From NCBI RefSeq assembly GCF_017316125.1, contig NZ_JAFLWA010000010.1:62001-126000 (forward strand): a stretch of DNA of 64,000 nt, written 5' to 3'. Below, piece after piece: positions 28,243 to 36,018 of this stretch. How positions within the stretch are numbered: the first letter of the stretch is position 1; each line of letters starts with the position of its first letter. The notes under the pieces are model-generated. The model saw only the letters and a program-made list of their open reading frames with translations, did not search any database and was not told the DNA's origin. The position numbers were made by a program, and so were the translations under genes. Origin of the DNA: Enterococcus sp. DIV0660C. Lineage in GTDB: Bacteria > Bacillota > Bacilli > Lactobacillales > Enterococcaceae.

Positions 28243-29115
28243 ATGGATCAAGCTGACCTGTTAAAAAAGTTAAGAGTTGAACGTAAAATATCTCAAGCAA
28301 ATTTAACAAAACAAATTTCTTCTAGAACAACTTTAAGTTCATTCGAGACCCGACACACACTTCTTTCTTCTGAAATATTGCTTAGATACTTAGACAGAAT
28401 GAATATAAAATTACCAGAATTTATGTTTTATCTGCAAAACAACAAGATTACTTTGAAAGAAGCTACAGCCAAAAATTTTGTAGAAATTCTTTATAAGAAT
28501 TCTACCCCCAAAAAAATAGAAGAATTTAGAAATCAACTACTTTCTCTGTTTAAACAAACAAATGATGAGTACTATTTTATTTTACTTATCCAATTTAATA
28601 TGCTACTAGCTAAAGAAAAGGATGTATTAAATTTGGAAGTATTTGAAAAAGAGATTAGATACATTAGGGACCGGCTATTTAGAATTGAAACCTGGGGCTA
28701 TTTTGAATTGACGACTTTTAATAATTTAATGTTTATCTTTCCAACTGACACAATAAAATTGCTGTTTAAAAATAGTGAAGAAAAAATGAAACTATTTTAC
28801 AAAAATAATTTTTATCCATCTCTTTATACATCATTTTTAATAAATGGTTGCTATTTAAGCTTTGAAAGAAAAAACTTAGATTTACTTTCTATTTTTCTAG
28901 CTCCTTTAAAGAGACTTGCAGTAAAATCTAAAAATGTATATGAACAAATTTACTATAAAATATTTAGCACATTATCACCGATTTGCGAAGAAAACGTAGC
29001 GACCATCGACATTAACAAGATAGAGGGATTAATTAATATTTTCTATCTTTTAGATAACAACGATAAAGCAATGGAACTAAAAAAATTTTTTCATTCTGTA
29101 TATGCTCAAAAATAA
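28243..29115 (+). CDS. Rgg/MutR-type transcriptional regulator
   Basis: The 290-residue protein has an N-terminal XRE-type helix-turn-helix (about 5-60: LLKKLRVERKISQANLTKQI, ending in the Rgg-like FETRHTLLSSEILLRYLD) and an all-helical C-terminal region of the TPR-like Rgg type that binds peptide pheromones in streptococci and enterococci. The ATG follows AGGAGG. It is divergent from the peptide operon and very AT-rich, like that operon, so the whole block may have been acquired together. Confidence 0.82.
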   Translation: MDQADLLKKLRVERKISQANLTKQISSRTTLSSFETRHTLLSSEILLRYLDRMNIKLPEFMFYLQNNKITLKEATAKNFVEILYKNSTPKKIEEFRNQLLSLFKQTNDEYYFILLIQFNMLLAKEKDVLNLEVFEKEIRYIRDRLFRIETWGYFELTTFNNLMFIFPTDTIKLLFKNSEEKMKLFYKNNFYPSLYTSFLINGCYLSFERKNLDLLSIFLAPLKRLAVKSKNVYEQIYYKIFSTLSPICEENVATIDINKIEGLINIFYLLDNNDKAMELKKFFHSVYAQK

Positions 29116-29444
29116 CAATTAAAAAAGTTATTACTGCAATTTTCAATTAAAATTTTTGAAAAATAATTGTTCATCACTAAAAATTCATATCACAGTACAC
29201 CGATATAAACCACTTGAATCACGTGATATATAATCACACTTCTGGTCACAGTTTAAATCTAATCACGCTAGCTCTACTGTTCAAAAACCCAATAAGCTAT
29301 TGAGTGGAAAGAAAAAAAAGAAACCATGAGTCCTTTGATAGGAACTCATGGTTTCTTTTTTAAAACTTATAGTGTTCTTGACGATAGTGGTACAAGGCTC
29401 ATGTTATAACTTCTCAATTGTCTAAAGTAATCTTCCGCATCTTC
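29116..29444. other. Gene-free stretch after the Rgg-type regulator
   Basis: About 330 bp without a supported gene. Apart from the terminator at 29314-29361 I see only AT-rich sequence with several TCAC motifs around 29215-29270 that do not form a regular repeat. Confidence 0.6.
29314..29361. terminator. Bidirectional terminator between the regulator and the TauE/SafE gene
   Basis: A long stem (about 29315-29335 with 29340-29360, core GAAACCATGAGT) with one mismatch and A and T runs at both ends. Confidence 0.88.
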
Positions 29445-30224
29445 CTATTGTAATAACTGATAAGCATTGTAAAGATTAATGAATAGTACAAGGATAATCA
29501 CTCCTTGAAAGACAGCCGTAACTCTTTTCGGCGATAAAACATTACTGAATTTTGCTCCTAGTAAACCACCAATAATTGCGGCTGGAATCACAAACCACAA
29601 CATAGTTAGATCATAGCGATTAAATCCTGTGGTAAAAGCTATCGTAAGTAATTTTGCAAATTGTGAAAAGAAAATGGTACAAATAGAATAAACTGTTGCG
29701 TCTTTAATTGGTAGTGAAAATAGCAACATGAGTAACGAGACATTGATTGGACCACCGCCAATCCCTAATAAACTAGCTAAAAATCCTAAGATCGATCCAC
29801 AAATAAAATACCAACCAACGTGTATGAGTTGAAAATTTTTCCAATCATATTTTGTATAAACAAAAGCAAAAATCAAGGTAAACACAGTCAATATGATTTG
29901 AATCAACTGCACGATATCATTATTTCCAAACCAATTTAAACAAACTTCAAATGCACTGTTTCCTAAAATTCCTCCTAATACTGCCCCAGCTGATACCCAA
30001 CTGACAATTTGCCAATCAAATTTTCGACCACTCGCCAATTGACGCGCAGTAGAAACAATAGACATCGTAAATACTGCTGTAGCAGAATAAAAAGAAATAG
30101 CCGTCACGTCATGTGCTCCAATAAAATCAAAAACAGGTTTGATGATCACGCCACCACCCATTCCAGAAATTGCCCCAACGGCATTAGCTAAAACAATGAC
30201 AATAAAGTAAAGAATCCCTATCAC
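29445..30224 (-). CDS. TauE/SafE-family sulfite/anion exporter
   Basis: This 259-residue membrane protein has eight or so hydrophobic segments in two repeats, with the family glycine motifs AVGAISGMGGGVIIKP and LLGIGGGPINVSL. The family exports or imports sulfur compounds or other organic anions; the substrate here is unknown. I move the start to GTG at 30224, seven bases after AGGAGG; an in-frame TTG seven codons upstream would place the ribosome binding site inside the gene. Confidence 0.88.
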   Translation of the reverse strand: MIGILYFIVIVLANAVGAISGMGGGVIIKPVFDFIGAHDVTAISFYSATAVFTMSIVSTARQLASGRKFDWQIVSWVSAGAVLGGILGNSAFEVCLNWFGNNDIVQLIQIILTVFTLIFAFVYTKYDWKNFQLIHVGWYFICGSILGFLASLLGIGGGPINVSLLMLLFSLPIKDATVYSICTIFFSQFAKLLTIAFTTGFNRYDLTMLWFVIPAAIIGGLLGAKFSNVLSPKRVTAVFQGVIILVLFINLYNAYQLLQ

Positions 30225-30656
30225 ATTTCCACCTCCTACAATCAAATCAGTATTCCTTCTATTTTTGATCTATATTGTTCTAGTCTTTTTCGGTAATCAC
30301 GATATTCTTAACCATCCCCACACATTTGTTGAAATGGCTAACGTTCACACTTTTTAAGCATGACTGATACTTACAAACATGTCAGAAATATCTGATTCAA
30401 ATAATTTTCGTTACTATAAATATAAATGATTTTAAAAGGTATTACGAATGTAACCCCTTTATGATCAGTCGAGTATAGATAATAAATAAAGTCTTATGGA
30501 AGATCAGGTAGTTCCTGTTTTTGTCAAAAAAGCCAACTATTTTTAGCTCACTTCACCACCGGAACAATTATTCGCGTTTTTAAACAAAAAGTAGTAGAAT
30601 GAATTCAACTTATTAAAAGTAAGTAAAATTATTCAAGATTAAGGAGGATTTCAATT
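30225..30656. other. Intergenic region upstream of the luciferase-like gene
   Basis: This region holds the upstream sequences of two divergent genes. I see no supported open reading frame and no clear -35/-10 pair; TAGAAT near 30595 is a possible -10 for the monooxygenase gene. Confidence 0.5.
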
Positions 30657-31679
30657 ATGAAAAACATTGGCTTTTTAAGTTTCGGTCATTGGATGGATCA
30701 AGGCTCTTTAGTAAAAACAGCTCAAGATGCTTATCTACAATCAATTGAGCTAGCTGTTGAAGCAGAAAAACTCGGCATTGATGGTGCTTGGTTCCGTGTC
30801 CATCATTTTGCACCACAAATCGGCTCACCATTTCCACTACTTTCTGCGATTGGTGCACAAACAAGTAAGATTGAGATTGGAACAGGATTAATCGACATGC
30901 GTTACGAAAATCCTTACTACATGGCAGAAAATGCTGGATTAACAGATATCATTACTCAAGGACGAGTGCAATTAGGCGTCGGTCGTGGTTCACCTGAACA
31001 AGTTCTCGATGGTTGGAAATACTTTGGTTATGATTACAGTGAAGAAGAAATCAAAGAAGTTACACGTGAACGAACACTGGAATTTTTAGAGTTATTGAAA
31101 GGTGAACGTTTTGCTGAACCAAATCCAATGCCAATGTTCCCACAAGCACCTGGAAAATTGCGTATTGAACCTTATTCAGAAGGTTTAGAAAAACGTATTT
31201 GGTGGGGAGCAGGCTCACAAGAAACAGCTATTTGGGCAGCTAAACATGGAATGAATCTTCAATCATCTACACTTGTTAATAACGAATCAAACGAACCTTT
31301 CCACGTCCAACAAGCAAAACAATTACGTGTCTACAAAGAAGCTTGGAAAGAAGCAGGTCATGATTTTGAACCAAGAACACTTGTTACTCGCTCCATTCAA
31401 CCAATTACAAGTGATTTAGATCGTCGTTTATTCGGTGGAAATGATGATTCCAAGTATGATCAAGTTGGTTTCTTAGCTTATCATCAAAATCCAACAATTT
31501 TTGGTAGAACATTTGCTGGCGAACCCGATCAAATCGTAAAAGAATTAGCGGAAGACGAAGCAATCAAAGAAGCAGATACCGTTCTTGTAACTATTCCGAA
31601 TACTTTAGGAGTTGAATATAACGTTCATTTGCTTGAATCCATTGTAAAAGATGTCGCTCCTGGTCTAGGTTGGCGTTAA
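30657..31679 (+). CDS. LLM-class (luciferase-like) flavin-dependent oxidoreductase
   Basis: The 340-residue protein has the TIM-barrel fold of bacterial luciferase-like monooxygenases: GAWFRVHHFAPQIGSPFPLL, the GVGRGSPEQVLDGW segment and RIWWGAGSQET are typical of the FMN/F420 group. The start ATG follows AAGGAGGATTTCAATT. It stands alone between divergent and convergent neighbours, so the substrate cannot be told from context. Confidence 0.88.
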   Translation: MKNIGFLSFGHWMDQGSLVKTAQDAYLQSIELAVEAEKLGIDGAWFRVHHFAPQIGSPFPLLSAIGAQTSKIEIGTGLIDMRYENPYYMAENAGLTDIITQGRVQLGVGRGSPEQVLDGWKYFGYDYSEEEIKEVTRERTLEFLELLKGERFAEPNPMPMFPQAPGKLRIEPYSEGLEKRIWWGAGSQETAIWAAKHGMNLQSSTLVNNESNEPFHVQQAKQLRVYKEAWKEAGHDFEPRTLVTRSIQPITSDLDRRLFGGNDDSKYDQVGFLAYHQNPTIFGRTFAGEPDQIVKELAEDEAIKEADTVLVTIPNTLGVEYNVHLLESIVKDVAPGLGWR

Positions 31680-31734
31680 AAATTGAGCAGGCAAGACTAT
31701 TTTTTGTTTGCGAACTTTAATTTTGTAAGATAAT

Positions 31735-31776
31735 AACTTATACCTAAAGTAGCCTTCCCTGCTTTAGGTATAAGTT
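31735..31776. repeat. Perfect 15-bp inverted repeat downstream of the LLM gene
   Basis: AACTTATACCTAAAG and CTTTAGGTATAAGTT (31735-31749, 31762-31776) are separated by 12 nt. No T run follows on either strand, so it is not a standard terminator. Confidence 0.55.
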
Positions 31777-31819
31777 CTCTTGCTGAAAATTACTCGAAAT
31801 ATCTTCCTTATTAATTCAA

Positions 31820-31859
31820 ATAAAAGCACTTAGGAGAAATAACTCCTAAGTGCTTTTAT
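31820..31859. terminator. Terminator of the HrtBA-like operon
   Basis: A perfect 17-bp repeat (31820-31836 and 31843-31859, core GCACTTAGGAG) with a 6-nt loop and AT flanks, between convergent units. Confidence 0.88.
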
Positions 31860-31895
31860 GTTTAAAACAAATTAATAATCACTTTTAATAATTAA

Positions 31896-32567
31896 TTACT
31901 CTTTCTGTTCTGTTAACTGACCATCTTTCATCACCAACACACGATCACAATGTTCAATCAAACGTGTATCATGTGTCACCATAATCGTTGCTTTTTGTTT
32001 TTCTTTGGTTTCTTCAGCTAATATTTTTACTACCTCATAAGCTTTTTCTGAGTCAAGACTTGCTGTTGGTTCATCTGCTAAAATAATTGTCGGATCATGG
32101 TACAATGCTCGAGCGATTGCTACACGTTGACGTTCTCCTCCTGATAATTCTTCAGGGTATTTATCAAGTAATTTACCTACACCCAACTGTTCTAACAGCT
32201 TAATCCCATTATCTAATCGATTTTCTTTACTAACTTTATCAACTAATTTCAATTGTTTTTTTACAGTTAGAAAAGGAACCAAATTAGATGCCTGCAAGAT
32301 AAAGCCAATTTCCTTAAAGCGCAAAGCTGCACGCTGCTTTTCTTTTTCTTCACTAAATGGACGATCGTTAATCAATACTTGTCCAGCAGAAGGAGCCTGT
32401 AACCCTCCAGCAATCGTTAAAAGTGTACTTTTGCCAGAACCAGAAGGACCAATAATTGCTACAAATTCTCCTTTTTCAACTGAAAAATCAGTTTCTTTTA
32501 AAGCTTCAATAACGGAATCACCATCTTTGAATGATTTTTTTACTTGCTTGAATTCAATTGCTTTCAT
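31896..32567 (-). CDS. hrtA: ABC transporter ATP-binding protein, HrtA-like
   Basis: The 223-residue ATPase has Walker A GPSGSGKST, signature LSGGERQRVAIARAL and Walker B IILADEPTASLD, as in MacB/LolD-type exporters. Its partner 9 bp upstream resembles HrtB, so the pair probably exports excess haem or a similar toxic compound. The start follows AGGAGAAGACA. No haem sensor gene is adjacent. The name rests on the resemblance of the permease. Confidence 0.8.
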   Translation of the reverse strand: MKAIEFKQVKKSFKDGDSVIEALKETDFSVEKGEFVAIIGPSGSGKSTLLTIAGGLQAPSAGQVLINDRPFSEEKEKQRAALRFKEIGFILQASNLVPFLTVKKQLKLVDKVSKENRLDNGIKLLEQLGVGKLLDKYPEELSGGERQRVAIARALYHDPTIILADEPTASLDSEKAYEVVKILAEETKEKQKATIMVTHDTRLIEHCDRVLVMKDGQLTEQKE

Positions 32568-32576
32568 TGTCTTCTC

Positions 32577-33647
32577 CTATCCGATAGCTTTTAATGGATC
32601 AATTTTTACAATTGTCCTTACAGAGAACAAGGCACCTAAAACAGCTATCACAATCATCAAGATACTAATACTTAAAAAGAACAGAAGATTTATTTGAAAC
32701 GGCACGGCTTCAGGCAACAATAAACTTGTCCCCAGCGTTCCTGCTAATCCCGCTACCACGCCGATAATAGCCAATAAAAAAGTCTGAACAATTACTGAAT
32801 TGGCGATGTATCTACTAGAAATCCCTTGCGCTTTCATAACACCAAAGATTTCTGCCTTTTGCATAGTCAAAACATAAATAAATATCCCAATCACAATTGC
32901 AGCAATCACAATCAAAAAGCCAATCATAAAACCAAATGTTAAGACTTGTGCGTTATATCCAGGCAAATCATTTATAAATGTTTTAATACTAATTTTTTTT
33001 AGATTATCAGGAATTTTACTTACATGTCCTCTAGTAATTATCGTATTGACTCTCGTTTTTTCGCTAGTCTGACTACCTTGTGTTTCAAAACGAATTTCTT
33101 GATAAGCACTCACTGTTATATATAAAACTGGAGCAACACTAAATTTTGCATTCTTCGTGAATCCTACGATTTTTAATTTTTTATCACTCCCCGCAAGCTG
33201 AACTGTATCACCCAAATTCAAGCCATACTGCTCTTTTACGCTACTATCCGCCACTGTTTCATCATCAGACTGGAACATTTTTCCATCACTGATTTTCGGA
33301 GCTAAAAATTGATCTTGATTAATTCCAAAAAAAGTAACATCAATTTTTTCTTTTCCTTTTTCTTTCTGTATCACACCTGCAGTTTGTGTTAGGTAGGCCT
33401 TCTTTTCCGCCTTTACCTCATCAAATTTCGTTAATGGAATCATTGACATATTTAAATTATTATTCGCTTCATCTGCTAATAATATATCGTCTGCTTGCCA
33501 CTTATCTATCGCTGTCCGATTGTCTTGAGCTAATCCATAAGCTAAGCCTGTTAAAAAAAATACTAGATATGCAATCAAAAACATAACCCCAATTACCAAA
33601 GCATACCTCAACTTTGAATACCTGATTTCGTTTATTGCTAAAAACAT
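32577..33647 (-). CDS. hrtB: FtsX-like ABC permease, HrtB-like
   Basis: The 356-residue permease has one N-terminal helix (RYSKLRYALVIGVMFLIAYL), a large extracytoplasmic domain (about 40-225) and three C-terminal helices, the MacB/FtsX layout. The N-terminal pattern EIRYSKLRY and the C-terminal FGVMKAQGISSRYI and VKIDPLKAIG resemble staphylococcal HrtB, the haem-regulated transporter permease. Start ATG follows GGGGGAACGTC. It is co-transcribed with hrtA. Confidence 0.82.
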   Translation of the reverse strand: MFLAINEIRYSKLRYALVIGVMFLIAYLVFFLTGLAYGLAQDNRTAIDKWQADDILLADEANNNLNMSMIPLTKFDEVKAEKKAYLTQTAGVIQKEKGKEKIDVTFFGINQDQFLAPKISDGKMFQSDDETVADSSVKEQYGLNLGDTVQLAGSDKKLKIVGFTKNAKFSVAPVLYITVSAYQEIRFETQGSQTSEKTRVNTIITRGHVSKIPDNLKKISIKTFINDLPGYNAQVLTFGFMIGFLIVIAAIVIGIFIYVLTMQKAEIFGVMKAQGISSRYIANSVIVQTFLLAIIGVVAGLAGTLGTSLLLPEAVPFQINLLFFLSISILMIVIAVLGALFSVRTIVKIDPLKAIG

Positions 33648-33730
33648 GACGTTCCCCCTTACCTTCTATCGAATAAAACAAGCGTACCATCTTTCTTTCT
33701 AAGGTAAAAACAGAGTGACTTATTTACCAT

Positions 33731-33754
33731 AAAAAAAACTGACTATCTAGTCAG
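33731..33754 (-). terminator. Terminator after the Nudix gene
   Basis: CTGACT/AGTCAG with a 4-nt loop followed on the minus strand by eight Ts, between the Nudix gene and hrtB. Confidence 0.75.
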
Positions 33755-33802
33755 GAAGATAACATATTTAAAAAGTTAAATATAAAAGTAACTGCGTATT
33801 TT

Positions 33803-34210
33803 TTAACACCAAGTTGTCTGTGCTGTCTTTAAATCATCTTGTCTAGAAAGCCATTGAAACAACGAAGCTAAACTAGGAGAAAATTCAACAGAGCTTAGCT
33901 CAGAAATAAATTGTACACCTTTAATTTTATTAGGCTCATTCAATGTTGGACGCCCTGAAGCCTGATAAGCAAAATAAAAATGTCCTTCCCATTCCACCTC
34001 TTCAAAAAGAAAATCCGCTTGATAAACTTCTTCCACTTGAGAAATTCGTAACGCAGTTTCCTCGTACACTTCACGTATGGCACACTCCATTGTAGTTTCC
34101 CCAATTTCTTTTTTCCCACCTGGAAAATTCCAAACATCTACTCTGTCCCTAATCACCAAGAAATCCCCAGCGGTGTCTTTAATAAATACGCGAGAAAAAA
34201 CTTTTTTCAT
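33803..34210 (-). CDS. Nudix hydrolase
   Basis: The 135-residue protein carries a Nudix box GKKEIGE-x7-REVYEETAL; the usual glycine after EE-x is alanine, which some members tolerate. Such enzymes hydrolyse nucleoside diphosphates linked to another group, for example oxidised dNTPs; the substrate is not evident. Start MKKVFSRVFIKDTAGDF lies behind AAAAGGACTGATTTT. It is a single-gene unit. Confidence 0.88.
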   Translation of the reverse strand: MKKVFSRVFIKDTAGDFLVIRDRVDVWNFPGGKKEIGETTMECAIREVYEETALRISQVEEVYQADFLFEEVEWEGHFYFAYQASGRPTLNEPNKIKGVQFISELSSVEFSPSLASLFQWLSRQDDLKTAQTTWC

Positions 34211-34551
34211 AAAATCAGTCCTTTTGAGTTATAGCAATAACTTGTTTTCGCTTTCATCTACTAGTATAGCAAATTTAGTAGTTAAATTTAGTTACTCAAA
34301 AAACAATTAGAAAAAGCTGCTGCCACTTGATGATTTATGTAAAATAATGGTCATAAGCTTTTTCTGAGTTAATTTTAACGACACCTAGTTCAAGCACTTT
34401 AACAACTGATGATATATAGGTACTCTCTTGCTGTGGCTATAATGTTACTAGAAGTAGGAAATGTACGAAAACTAGCAACACCTTGTGTAAGAACAGCCTC
34501 TGAGTTGTTTACTCAAAAGCTGCCTTTTTTTACTTAGTTATTTCTTAATTT
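34211..34551. other. Gene-free stretch between the Nudix and EIIB-like genes
   Basis: No supported coding frame. It contains a TATAAT at about 34438-34443 and a hairpin plus T run at 34491-34532 in the same direction, discussed as a possible small RNA. Confidence 0.45.
34491..34532 (+). terminator. Terminator-like hairpin without an upstream plus-strand gene
   Basis: CAGC...GCTG enclosing TGAGT...ACTCA, with an internal loop, is followed by seven Ts. It faces the 3' end of the EIIB-like gene, and no plus-strand gene precedes it. Confidence 0.45.
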
Positions 34552-34917
34552 TTACTTTACTAAGTTGAGAATCTCTTGATAAATATTTTCAATATTCAGC
34601 AAGCCATAGTCCCTCTTTGATATTTCAATCACAGGTATTATAGGAAATTGTTTTTCAATTTCTTTTCGTGCAAAACTAAATGAAGGCGTCAATAGAATAA
34701 CATCTGCTTGTTCTCCGTATTTATTTATCTGACTAGATTCATATGTGTCTACTATGATATTTTTTTCGTTTTTGTTCATCAGTAACTGTAATTTACTATT
34801 CAAAATTTGTGTTTGTAACAAGCCTTTATCACTCATGAAACTCCCACTCAAGTCAAAAATCAAGACTTTTATATCAGTTGAAACTTGTTCTATATTCGTA
34901 TTTTGAGACCTTTTCAT
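34552..34917 (-). CDS. Orphan PTS EIIB-like protein lacking the phosphorylated cysteine
   Basis: The 121-residue product aligns by eye with lactose/cellobiose-type EIIB: a first strand KVLIF (17-21), ADVILLTPSFSF (71-82), IPVIEIS and the conserved RDYGLLN (102-108). Where the family has its active cysteine directly after the first strand there is aspartate (FDLSGS, Asp22), and the protein has no cysteine at all. I start at MKRSQNTNIE behind AAGGGGTGAGCAG. No EIIA, EIIC or sugar gene is adjacent, so it cannot act as a normal PTS subunit. Confidence 0.65.
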   Translation of the reverse strand: MKRSQNTNIEQVSTDIKVLIFDLSGSFMSDKGLLQTQILNSKLQLLMNKNEKNIIVDTYESSQINKYGEQADVILLTPSFSFARKEIEKQFPIIPVIEISKRDYGLLNIENIYQEILNLVK

Positions 34918-35005
34918 CTGCTCACCCCTTTTCATTTTTGAAAAAAGAAAATCCAAAAATATCTGCTTAGTATTAAACGTGTTTGAATATCCAGATTACC
35001 ACATT

Positions 35006-35106
35006 TCACTCCTCTTTAAATACTGATTGAGGTGTGACATTTAGGATTTCTGCTGATGCTTTTTGTGTCATTTTTTGATTGTCTCAATTCTTTTATTTTC
35101 TACCAT
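35006..35106 (-). pseudogene. XRE helix-turn-helix fragment, split in two frames
   Basis: A 12-codon frame MVENKRIETIKK begins seven bases after AAGGAG and stops at TGA. That TGA overlaps the ATG of MTQKASAEILNVTPQSVFKEE (21 codons). The second piece matches the core of an XRE-type helix-turn-helix (MTQ-K-x-x-AEILNVTPQSVSKWE pattern). Together they look like the frameshifted, truncated remnant of a regulator gene. A second, intact XRE gene lies 330 bp away. Confidence 0.6.
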
Positions 35107-35432
35107 CAATGTACTCCTTGAAGAATAGTTTGACAATGAATCTTTTGCTAGACTCACTCTTTCTTTACTCAACAAACATTTTTTATTCCTTTCCACTATG
35201 GAAGATTTCTATGTTATTTAACATCCAAGTAATAGCTTATGTAGTAAAAACCTCATATATTGCAAAGCTAATAAATTCCGCATTTTTATCTTTATGAAAA
35301 TGCTCAGCTATCTGATAAGATTGCCAAAGTAAACTATTGTTTTGATCTATCTATTTTTTATTTACTGTTTATCTAATCTTTAGTTAAAATTTGATATATC
35401 AAATTTTAGTTAGCATTCTTTTATTAGTAATT
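35107..35432. other. Stretch between the XRE fragment and the XRE gene
   Basis: No supported gene. The only clear structure is the 24-bp palindrome at 35385-35408. Confidence 0.5.
35385..35408. repeat. Perfect 24-bp AT-rich palindrome
   Basis: TAAAATTTGATA and its exact complement TATCAAATTTTA abut with no loop. It lies 25 bp downstream of the XRE gene. It could be an operator for that regulator or a weak terminator. Confidence 0.6.
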
Positions 35433-35675
35433 CTATGTACGATCATATTCAGATGGCTCTTTAGACGATGGAAGTTTTTTGGGATAATCTGTCCGTCCTA
35501 GTAGAAAATCACTATTCGTTCCATAAAAGTCGGATAGTATGATCAGTAATTTAATTGGAATACTCCGCTCTTCGCGTTCATATTTTGAATATAAAGAGAA
35601 GTCACAAGCTAAAATGTCAGCTAACTCTCGAATAGTTAATTGGTGTTCTAATCGCAATTTACGTAAATTATTCAT
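35433..35675 (-). CDS. XRE-family helix-turn-helix regulator
   Basis: The 80-residue protein is a single XRE DNA-binding domain: LRKLRLEHQLTIRELADILACDFSLYSKYEREERSIPIKLLIILSDFYGT (written here as the run of five helices, about residues 4-53) followed by a short polar tail. Such small proteins occur as phage-like or toxin-antitoxin-type repressors. No toxin or phage gene is adjacent. The start follows AAAAGGAAAAAAATA. Confidence 0.82.
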   Translation of the reverse strand: MNNLRKLRLEHQLTIRELADILACDFSLYSKYEREERSIPIKLLIILSDFYGTNSDFLLGRTDYPKKLPSSKEPSEYDRT

Positions 35676-36017
35676 TATTTTTTTCCTTTTTATTTATTGT
35701 AACCTATCTATCTCAGTATAAGAAAACTGTTCCCTTTTCCTTCAACAACATAACATTTCTTTTACCTAACCATTCTAGCCACTACTTACTACTAAAAATA
35801 CCCCCTAAAGGTATACAAAACTAGATTTTCTCCTTATAATATTTGGCGTTTATCTCTTAAATGAATACGGTAAAAATGTGCTAATTCATCATTTATAAAT
35901 AACACGTTTGTCCTCCTTGTTTTGATGTTTTTTAAGTTATCCACTGTGGAAAACTTTTATGCATATGTTTAATCCACAAAAGAAAGGTGCAAGACTGTTT
36001 GTCCTACACCTTTCTTT
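35676..36017. other. Stretch between the XRE and TMEM175 genes
   Basis: About 340 bp with no gene longer than 23 codons. It holds the small frame at 35834-35905, the TMEM175 terminator, and TTATCCACT at 35937-35945 within an 11-bp palindrome TCCACTGTGGA, which resembles a DnaA box but differs in its last base. Confidence 0.5.
35834..35905 (-). CDS. Possible 23-residue peptide with strong ribosome binding site
   Basis: AAGGAGG lies six bases before a GTG that opens a 23-codon frame (LFINDELAHFYRIHLRDKRQ and two more residues). The product is amphipathic with no known family. It may be a real small protein or the 5' remnant of a decayed gene upstream of the XRE regulator. Confidence 0.35.
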   Translation of the reverse strand: MLFINDELAHFYRIHLRDKRQIL

Positions 36018-36018
36018 T
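35979..36018 (-). terminator. Terminator of the TMEM175-like gene
   Basis: AAAAGAAAGGTG/CACCTTTCTTTT with an inner AGAC/GTCC-type extension; the right arm touches the TGA stop codon. Confidence 0.8.

Noticed and set aside
35079-35297. 72-codon plus-strand frame
   Set aside because: No ribosome binding site or family, and the opposite strand carries the recognisable XRE fragment with AAGGAG.
35937-35945. TTATCCACT as a DnaA box
   Set aside because: The last base differs from the consensus and it is a single site about 22 kb from oriC.
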